A DNA stretch of 10,016 bases from positions 1-10,016 of the forward strand of contig JBEKOB010000118.1 of NCBI GenBank assembly GCA_049522195.1, written 5' to 3'. This DNA comes from UBA9647 sp049522195 (lineage in GTDB: Bacteria > Bacteroidota > Ignavibacteria > UBA10030). Shown in pieces: positions 1-4,890 of the stretch (position 1 is its first letter; the number at the start of each line of letters is the position of its first letter). The notes under the pieces were generated by a model that saw nothing but the letters and a program-made list of their open reading frames with translations, was not told the DNA's origin and searched no databases. Both the position numbers and the translations under genes were made by a program.

Positions 1-64
1 GTGACAGTAATAGAAATCCCTGCAACAAATTGCTATCGAAGGATCTGCTCTCGCGAGTGAAACG

Positions 65-1369
65 CTAGTTTTTCTTTCGTCGCATGACGACTACAGTGAT
101 GTCGTCAGATTGGGGATAGCCTGCAGCATGCTTCTTCACGGCTGCGACGAGATGGTCGATGATCTCGGAGGGAGATGCATGCTTGTGCTGATCGAGCACG
201 GCAGCAATGCGATCATCGCCGAACATGTCTTCTTCGGCATTCATGGCTTCCGTTACACCGTCGGAGTACACAATAAGCATGCAGTCTTTTTCCAACGGAA
301 CGGATTCTTCCTCAAATCCGAATTCGGGCAACATACCGAGCGGAATTCCGCCGGTCTTCAATCGCTTGATCCCGGTTTGACTGGAACACAGATAGGGATT
401 GTCCTGACCCGCATTGGAATAATGAATCTGATGATTCTGCGTGTCAAGAATGGCATAAAACAGCGTGGCAAATTTCTCGGGGCTGGTGCTTTGGTATAGC
501 AATTGGTTTGAACGCTCCAGGCATGTTCTCGGAGATGATGTTGTCAGTGTTTGTCCGCGCAGTGTGGCCTGAAGGTTTGCCATCAGAAGGGAAGCGGGCA
601 GGCCTTTTCCCGTAACGTCTCCGAGGCAGAAGGCCATGTGATGTTCGTCGATGGGAATGAAGTCGTAATAATCGCCTCCGACCTCCTGTGCAGGTATGGA
701 CCTGCCGGCAATTTCGTATCCGGGAATGATGGGAGCCGCTTTCGGCAGAAGTTCATTCTGAATGCGGGCCGCGAAGCGAAGCTCCTCTTGCATCTTGACG
801 AGAGTCTTCTCTTTCTCGTACAGCCGTGCATTCTCCACGACCTGGCCGGATTGTCCCGCGATGATAGCAAGGAGTCGCTGATCGTCTTCTGTGAATGGCT
901 TTCCGTCTTTCTTATTGTAGACAGTCAAGACACCGCGCAATTCCGATTTGACCATCATCGGAACGGCAATGAGTGACCGAACCGATTCATCCCATGGAAT
1001 ACCGCGAAACCTCTCGTCGGTTTTAGGATCGTTGATCACCAGGGGCTTCTTGTTGAGGTGCATCCAGCCAAGGAGGGCCTGACTAAAATGAAAATGCCCC
1101 TGTTCTCTCGAACTCACCATTGTCCGAACGAGCGTCTTCATCGATTGATTGGATTCTTCTTCCACGAGCGTGATGACTCCCTGCTCGGCATTGCTGGCGC
1201 GCAGTGATCGGCGTACGATCGTCTGGATGATCTCTTGCGTGTTGAGAGACGCTCCAATTGCCCGAGCCAGATCATTTAAAACTGAAAGCTCTTCTACAGC
1301 GCGTTTGAGGCGCTTGTTTTCTTCTTCAAGGGAGCGCAACTGCGGATCCTGGGCAGCCTGAACTGGCAT
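65..1369 (-). CDS. GAF domain-containing SpoIIE-type protein serine/threonine phosphatase
   Basis: A 434-residue cytoplasmic protein with no signal peptide or membrane segment. Residues 10-35 form a short coiled coil (LEEENKRLKRAVEEL), residues 40-180 match a GAF sensor domain, 183-208 form a second helical linker, and 210-432 form a PP2C-like SpoIIE/RsbU phosphatase. The metal-binding acidic motifs are intact: GGDYYDF (D233), GDVTGKG (D251), YSDGVTEAMN (D370) and SDDITVVV (D422-D423). Proteins of this family dephosphorylate phosphoserine on anti-sigma-factor antagonists or STAS proteins in partner-switching cascades, with the GAF domain sensing a ligand or relaying a signal. The ATG start is preceded by AAGGAA at good spacing, and a promoter-like pair lies about 75 nt upstream. 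No anti-sigma or antagonist gene is visible nearby, so the partner is unknown. Family assignment is firm; the physiological role is inferred. Confidence 0.95.
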   Translation of the reverse strand: MPVQAAQDPQLRSLEEENKRLKRAVEELSVLNDLARAIGASLNTQEIIQTIVRRSLRASNAEQGVITLVEEESNQSMKTLVRTMVSSREQGHFHFSQALLGWMHLNKKPLVINDPKTDERFRGIPWDESVRSLIAVPMMVKSELRGVLTVYNKKDGKPFTEDDQRLLAIIAGQSGQVVENARLYEKEKTLVKMQEELRFAARIQNELLPKAAPIIPGYEIAGRSIPAQEVGGDYYDFIPIDEHHMAFCLGDVTGKGLPASLLMANLQATLRGQTLTTSSPRTCLERSNQLLYQSTSPEKFATLFYAILDTQNHQIHYSNAGQDNPYLCSSQTGIKRLKTGGIPLGMLPEFGFEEESVPLEKDCMLIVYSDGVTEAMNAEEDMFGDDRIAAVLDQHKHASPSEIIDHLVAAVKKHAAGYPQSDDITVVVMRRKKN

Positions 1370-1444
1370 AGGTTCCTTGGAGTGACATGTGTTGAAGAGA
1401 AGAAAACTTTTAATGACAACAACTTAGCCGGATCAATGATTCCC

Positions 1445-1473
1445 ATGATATGGGGTGAGGATCCGAGAGTCAA
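1445..1473 (-). promoter_or_regulatory. putative sigma70-like promoter of the GAF-SpoIIE phosphatase gene
   Basis: On the minus strand, TTGACT (1473-1468) is followed after exactly 17 nt by TATCAT (1450-1445). Each hexamer matches five of six positions of the sigma70 consensus. The predicted transcript would start near 1438 and carry a leader of about 70 nt before the ATG at 1369. Seen by eye only. Confidence 0.5.
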
Positions 1474-1795
1474 TAGCTGGGAAACCGGGCAGAATAGCGA
1501 ATGAATACAGCCGTTATATATCCAGATGGAAATTCGTGAATTACTGCAAATCTGAGGCCGGCCCCATGAAATCTGGACAGCGGGAAAACCCGACGGGGTG
1601 TGATGGTAATATGAAAAGTCCTGCACAGTTCAGAAGTAGGCACCGATTTTCGGCGTGGCCTTCCGCATGGACTCAAACCTCATCGTCCGAGAATATAGGT
1701 TGCAGGAAGAACGGGAATTGAAGAACAAGTCTCTGGTAAAACGTGACGGATTCGCTGGCCGCGGGATATCACTCGTGCAGCAAATGCAGTGACCG

Positions 1796-1858
1796 AATAA
1801 TGGTCAATGGCGAACAGTCAATGGATAATTGTCAATTGACCGTTGACCATTGACAATT
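1796..1858. repeat. degenerate 7-nt tandem repeat with embedded inverted repeat
   Basis: Read on the minus strand, these 63 nt divide into nine consecutive heptads without gaps, with consensus close to (A/C)ATTG(A/T)C; examples are AATTGTC, AATGGTC, AATTGAC and CATTGAC. Embedded in it is a perfect 10-bp inverted repeat, AATTGTCAAT (1827-1836) and ATTGACAATT (1849-1858), with a 12-nt loop, and a 10-nt palindrome GTCAATTGAC (1831-1840). It begins 6 nt past the stop codon of the serine hydrolase gene, so the hairpin could stabilise or end that transcript, but no clean T tract follows. Confidence 0.7.
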
Positions 1859-1863
1859 CACAA

Positions 1864-2811
1864 TTATTTCGACCACTTTCCGCTCGCAGGCTGAGGCTTC
1901 CAGGCTGATTCCGGCTCAAAGTACTCCCAGAGCACTCTCGAAATCTTCCGAAGCATGACGTTGCCTTCGTTATCATCTTCCCAGCGCTGGTCTTGCTGGT
2001 TCTTGGTAATCACACAGTACACATAATCACCCGAAGGGGCGTTGACCAATACCGCCTCGGATTTCGAGGCGTTGACGGCTCCGTTCTTCGTCGCCACATG
2101 GACGGTGGGCGGAATCTGAGAAAGCCCCTCTCCATCCCAGTATTGCCTTGAGAGAACGCGAAACATCTGTTCGCTCGCAGCCGGACTCACGGCGCGTCCT
2201 TGATAGATATAGGCAATCAGCTCTGCCATCTCACGCGGTGTCGTGTGTCCCCAGCCGTAGATTTCACGGATTGCCTGGCGCCCGGGGGTCCGTGAATTGA
2301 CGCGTGTCTGATGGAATCCGTTGTTCTCAAGCCACGCGTTGATCGTCGTCCCGGTACCGGCAAGTTGTTGGAGCCAGAGCGACGCAGTGTTGTCGCTCAG
2401 TGTGATCATCAGCGTGACGAGCTCTGCAAGCTCAATCTTCGTGCTGTCCCGAAAGGAACCGGTCACTCCATCATCGTATTTCAGGGAGTCCCGATAGACG
2501 AGTTCCTGATTGTACTTCAATTCACCTTTCTCAATCTTGTCGAAGATACCGCAGAGAATCGACACCTTAATCATGCTGGCGGTAGGGAACAGGGTGTCGG
2601 GTTTCACTGCTGCCATCTGGCCAGTCCTGAGGTTCCTGATGTACACACCGATGTCGCCTTTGAACCCCTTTATGATGGTCTCCACTTTCTGTTGCAGGAT
2701 GTCGTCGCTCTGTTCGCTGCGCGTGCTCCGCAATGAACGGCATGAACAAAGAATGAGAAACATTGAGCAAGCGAGAAGAAGAGAGATAGGGAACTTCGTT
2801 TCGGTCTTCAT
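1864..2811 (-). CDS. class A beta-lactamase-fold serine hydrolase, probable lipoprotein
   Basis: A 315-residue protein of the beta-lactamase2/class A serine hydrolase superfamily. The N-terminus is a lipoprotein-type signal (KFPISLLLACSMFLILCSC) with lipobox L-C-S-C24, placing the enzyme in the envelope. The nucleophile motif is S79-M-I-K82, in PTASMIKVSIL. The second catalytic motif is S139-D-N141. The third motif is K242-N-G244 rather than the usual K-T/S-G. Counting back from the TTP motif (190-192), the position of the class A general base Glu166 falls in NSRTPGR and is not Glu. The fold and serine chemistry are therefore well supported, but true beta-lactam hydrolysis is doubtful; a penicillin-binding or peptidase-like role is possible. 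It starts 14 nt after the stop of the MBL gene and is the last gene of a three-gene cluster. The ribosome-binding site is weak; the signal peptide decides the start. Confidence 0.9.
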   Translation of the reverse strand: MKTETKFPISLLLACSMFLILCSCRSLRSTRSEQSDDILQQKVETIIKGFKGDIGVYIRNLRTGQMAAVKPDTLFPTASMIKVSILCGIFDKIEKGELKYNQELVYRDSLKYDDGVTGSFRDSTKIELAELVTLMITLSDNTASLWLQQLAGTGTTINAWLENNGFHQTRVNSRTPGRQAIREIYGWGHTTPREMAELIAYIYQGRAVSPAASEQMFRVLSRQYWDGEGLSQIPPTVHVATKNGAVNASKSEAVLVNAPSGDYVYCVITKNQQDQRWEDDNEGNVMLRKISRVLWEYFEPESAWKPQPASGKWSK

Positions 2812-2825
2812 TGGAATGTGCTTTG

Positions 2826-3899
2826 TTATTCTTTCACGATGAGTTGTTCACCGATGTCGAGGATCCTGACACGGTCCTGCAAACCGCGTTCTTCTATGAG
2901 CTTTTGCAGAATCGTCTTGGCGTAGGAGGGAGCCGGCTCCAGTCCCTGGAAAAAGGTGTCGTGATGTATCGGAACCATGAGTGTTGCCCCAACGTCCTGG
3001 AAGATCTGAAGCGCCTCCTTCGGATCAGCGTGCACGCGGCTCATGAACTCGCGCGGCTCAACGGGAGCAATCGGAATGAGCGCGACGTCAACGTGGAAAC
3101 GGCGGCCAATCTCTTTGAAGAGCTCCGGATTGTACCCCGTGTCCCCTGCAAAGAACACCGTGATCCCCTTATACTCAATCACGTAGCCGGTCCAGGTCGG
3201 CTCACTATACCAGCCTGCGTCAAATCCATACCTTCCGCCAAAATGTTGGACGGGGACTGCTGTAATGCGGAGACCGTCCTCTTCAAACACCTGCCACGGC
3301 TTTATGGCAAGCGTTTCGATGAATCCGAACTCTGGCGTATACTCAATTCCGCCCGAAGGGACAAAGAGTCTGGCGCTTCGCGGAAGAAGACCTAGGCTGG
3401 AATAACTGAAATGATCCATGTGAATATGGGAGATCAGAATCGCGTCGAGCGACGAAATGGAACCCGGATCGATACCAGGATCAACGGAGCGCTTGGCGAG
3501 GAGTCCGACGGTGTTGGTGAAGACCGGATCGGTAATCAGGACTTTGTCGTGGATTTGTATCAGGACAGTGGCATGACCTATCCACAGCACCGAGAGGCCT
3601 ACATCGGCCCGAATGGGCGTTGCGATCTTGTGAGCAACCGGTTGCGTTGGTTCGCTGAGCTGATCGATCGCGCGCGAGGTAAAACGTGACACAAGAGGGT
3701 TGCAGCCGTGCAAGCCGAGTTGCATGATGACTGCTAGGAGCAGCAGAGAAAATCTCTTCCAGCCTGTTGTCCGACAGTTGAACTGTCGGACATGAACCTT
3801 CTTCGACAGTTGAACTGTCGAAGAACAATTGGTTAGAAGAGAGAACTTGCTGCGGGGGGAATCGTAGAGTGGAACTTCTGATGGAGCAATCACTGGCAC
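2826..3899 (-). CDS. MBL-fold metallo-hydrolase lipoprotein (NAPE-PLD/UlaG-like, COG2220 type)
   Basis: A 357-residue reading frame from a GTG codon. Metallo-beta-lactamase motifs are clear: IGHATVLIQ (108-116), a TDP turn (123-125), the metal-binding H158-x-H160-x-D162-H163, then H219, AGD253TGY and H312. The order and spacing resemble the NAPE-PLD/UlaG branch, whose members cleave phosphodiester, lactone or similar bonds; the substrate here is unknown. A lipoprotein signal follows W47 (KRFSLLLLAVIMQLGLHGC, lipobox LHGC66), so residues 1-46 form an unusually long leader. That leader is encoded through two palindromic repeats (3768-3825), and the only ATG before the catalytic domain is codon 59, inside the signal. 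A second GTG at codon 3 (3893) sits 7 nt after GAGAG and may be the real start. The frame opens 4 nt after the upstream stop, so translation is probably coupled. Enzyme class is firm; start and substrate are uncertain. Confidence 0.9.
   Translation of the reverse strand: MPVIAPSEVPLYDSPRSKFSLLTNCSSTVQLSKKVHVRQFNCRTTGWKRFSLLLLAVIMQLGLHGCNPLVSRFTSRAIDQLSEPTQPVAHKIATPIRADVGLSVLWIGHATVLIQIHDKVLITDPVFTNTVGLLAKRSVDPGIDPGSISSLDAILISHIHMDHFSYSSLGLLPRSARLFVPSGGIEYTPEFGFIETLAIKPWQVFEEDGLRITAVPVQHFGGRYGFDAGWYSEPTWTGYVIEYKGITVFFAGDTGYNPELFKEIGRRFHVDVALIPIAPVEPREFMSRVHADPKEALQIFQDVGATLMVPIHHDTFFQGLEPAPSYAKTILQKLIEERGLQDRVRILDIGEQLIVKE
3768..3792. repeat. palindromic repeat copy 1 (25 nt) inside the MBL reading frame
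   Basis: A perfect 12-bp inverted repeat around a single central base (3780): TGTCCGACAGTT, G, AACTGTCGGACA. It shares the 17-nt core CGACAGTTGAACTGTCG with copy 2, but its outer arms (TGTC and GACA) differ from those of copy 2 and still pair with each other. No T run follows on either strand, so it does not look like a terminator. Confidence 0.85.
3799..3825. repeat. palindromic repeat copy 2 (27 nt) inside the MBL reading frame
   Basis: A perfect 13-bp inverted repeat around a single central base (3812): TTCTTCGACAGTT, G, AACTGTCGAAGAA. It lies 6 nt from copy 1; the centres are 32 nt apart, so the two copies are read in different codon phases by the MBL frame (SSTVQLSKK and VRQFNCRT). The outer arms (TTCTT and AAGAA) are copy-specific but fully complementary. 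Confidence 0.85.
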
Positions 3900-3903
3900 A
3901 CTC

Positions 3904-4470
3904 TCAGAAGAAACGAAATTCTATCGTGCCCATCCAGATCGTCGGATCTGAACTGTGCTTGAAGTTGAACTCGACGAAACCAAAAAGGGTGGAAACACCC
4001 ATGACCTTGAACCAGGGGGACGAACCTGCAAATGCGTACTTTGCAACGCCCACATTGAGGCCCAGGTACTCGCCACGTTCAATGAGCGGGATATGTCCTA
4101 TGAGTTGGACGGAGCTGCCGAAGTACGAACTGCCCGTCTTGCGTGTCGATACTTGTCCCGTCAGCTTCAGCTCGATAGATCCGGTGAACCGTGCCGGCGG
4201 CACGACCCTGAAGGAATGCCAGGGCGAAACCAGGTTCGTCATGCCGAATGAATACAATACCGGCGTTGCTTCCCACTCAAATGCAAACGGGATATTCGAA
4301 GGATGGGAAATAACCATCAAGTTGGGAATCGCCTGGAGCTCGAGCCAGGTATCAAGTCCGCTGGGACGATCTCCAAGCTGCTCCTGCGCCTGCAGCGGGA
4401 GGGCCAGTACAAGAAACAGTATCAGCGTCGCTCCCCAACGGCGGATCAGCGTTTGTGTGATTTCATTCAT
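3904..4470 (-). CDS. secreted small protein, probable outer-membrane beta-barrel-like, function unknown
   Basis: A 188-residue protein counted from the ATG at 4470; the frame stays open to a TTG at 4506 and has another ATG at 4482. I chose 4470 because it gives a compact Sec signal peptide (TLIRRWGATLILFLVLALPLQA) with cleavage near residue 28; no start has a strong ribosome-binding site. The mature part alternates short polar and hydrophobic stretches with many aromatic, Gly and Ser residues, and ends in the strand-like IEFRFF with a terminal Phe. This is typical of outer-membrane beta-barrel proteins, but the length would allow only a small barrel of perhaps eight strands. I recognise no named family. 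It is the first gene of a cluster with the MBL and serine hydrolase genes (gaps of 4 and 14 nt), which suggests a shared envelope function. Confidence 0.7.
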   Translation of the reverse strand: MNEITQTLIRRWGATLILFLVLALPLQAQEQLGDRPSGLDTWLELQAIPNLMVISHPSNIPFAFEWEATPVLYSFGMTNLVSPWHSFRVVPPARFTGSIELKLTGQVSTRKTGSSYFGSSVQLIGHIPLIERGEYLGLNVGVAKYAFAGSSPWFKVMGVSTLFGFVEFNFKHSSDPTIWMGTIEFRFF

Positions 4471-4570
4471 AGTAACGGTCATCCGGTGCACACAATGCCT
4501 CACCAATACTTACTAGAAGCTATCTCGAAAACAGAGGAGAAGACTCACCTTGTCTGATGCTTCTATAATT

Positions 4571-4680
4571 ACACAGAGTTCCACGGAGAATCACACCTGT
4601 CCGCCATTCTGTTTGGCGGAGAGTGCCACAGAGAAGATTTCTCTGTGTATCTCCGTGTTCACTCTGTGTCTCTCTGTGAA
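4571..4680. repeat. helically phased CACAGAG/CTCTGTG array forming nested inverted repeats
   Basis: CTCTGTG or CTCCGTG occurs at 4641, 4651, 4662 and 4672 (spacing 10, 11 and 10 nt). The complements CACAGAG or CACGGAG occur at 4572, 4582 and 4627. The element can fold as a junction: an outer stem pairs 4571-4579 with 4661-4669 (9 bp) and 4582-4589 with 4650-4657 (8 bp), and it encloses two perfect hairpins, 4600-4606 with 4614-4620 (TCCGCCA and TGGCGGA) and 4627-4635 with 4639-4647 (CACAGAGAA and TTCTCTGTG, 3-nt loop). It lies about 100-200 nt upstream of the first gene of the minus-strand cluster, so it could be a leader structure, a protein-binding array or a decayed repeat element. Confidence 0.75.
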
Positions 4681-4740
4681 ACGCTTCTCATCTGACCCAC
4701 TTGCCCGAACTCATTCTTCCGTGGGCTTTTTGAGATGGGC

Positions 4741-4820
4741 CCCACTCATATACTCCAATACTTGCTACTCACATCCTTCAACACTCCACCACTTCCTTCA
4801 ACCCCCAACAACCCTCTCTA
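4741..4820. repeat. low-complexity, nearly G-free tract with loose 7-8-nt periodicity
   Basis: Eighty nt on the plus strand contain a single G (4764). Read on the minus strand the tract is purine/T-rich with recurring words such as TTGAAGG (twice), TGGAGTG and TTGGAGT at roughly 7-8-nt intervals. It does not encode a credible protein. It sits between the S46 terminator and the heptamer array. Confidence 0.55.
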
Positions 4821-4846
4821 GGTTCCTTCGATGCCCCTGAAAACAG

Positions 4847-4874
4847 CAAGGGGCAGCTCGTCGGCTGCCCCTTG
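4847..4874 (-). terminator. rho-independent terminator of the S46 peptidase gene
   Basis: A perfect 11-bp stem, CAAGGGGCAGC (4847-4857) and GCTGCCCCTTG (4864-4874), with a 6-nt loop. On the minus strand it begins 16 nt after the stop codon of the peptidase gene and is followed by the moderately T-rich CTGTTTTC. The strong GC stem and position support termination of the minus-strand transcript. Confidence 0.8.
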
Positions 4875-4890
4875 GTCTGTTGACAAAGTA

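Larger units (their letters stand above)
1370..1863. other. 494-bp spacer between the phosphatase gene and the serine hydrolase gene
   Basis: No convincing gene. The left part holds the ribosome-binding site and likely promoter of the phosphatase gene. The right end (1796-1858) is a degenerate heptad repeat. The middle, about 1480-1795, has only short open frames on both strands. The least implausible is a 41-codon plus-strand frame at 1667-1792, which has no visible ribosome-binding site. I see no T-rich terminator for the hydrolase gene other than the AT-rich inverted repeat in the heptad element. Confidence 0.6.
4471..4890. other. 420-bp repeat-rich spacer upstream of the three-gene envelope cluster
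   Basis: No supported gene. From right to left it holds the terminator of the S46 peptidase gene (4847-4874), a C/T/A tract with only one G (4741-4820), the heptamer array with nested hairpins (4571-4680), and then about 100 nt of leader for the minus-strand cluster. I found no promoter of good quality for that cluster; the AT-rich stretch near 4562-4572 is the only -10-like sequence. A 96-codon plus-strand open frame at 4550-4840 consists almost wholly of these repeats and is not credible as a gene. Confidence 0.6.

Noticed and set aside
1455..1721. 88-codon plus-strand and 68- to 110-codon minus-strand frames in the 1370-1863 spacer
   Set aside because: They overlap each other on opposite strands, lack ribosome-binding sites and show no protein-like pattern or known motif.
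2811..3395. 194-codon open frame antisense to the MBL gene
   Set aside because: It is a shadow of the MBL coding frame, covering conserved metal-ligand segments on the other strand, with no start signals.
3768..3825. Intrinsic terminator between the first and second genes of the cluster
   Set aside because: The hairpins are strong, but no T run follows on the minus strand and they lie inside the MBL reading frame, after its start codon.
4571..4680. CRISPR array
   Set aside because: The repeated units are only 7 nt at 10-11-nt spacing and occur in both orientations; there are no 25-40-nt repeats with unique spacers and no cas genes.
4550..4840. 96-codon plus-strand open frame in the repeat-rich spacer
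   Set aside because: The translation consists of Ser/Thr/Pro/Leu-rich low-complexity sequence derived from the CTCTGTG array and the G-poor tract; it reflects composition, not a gene.
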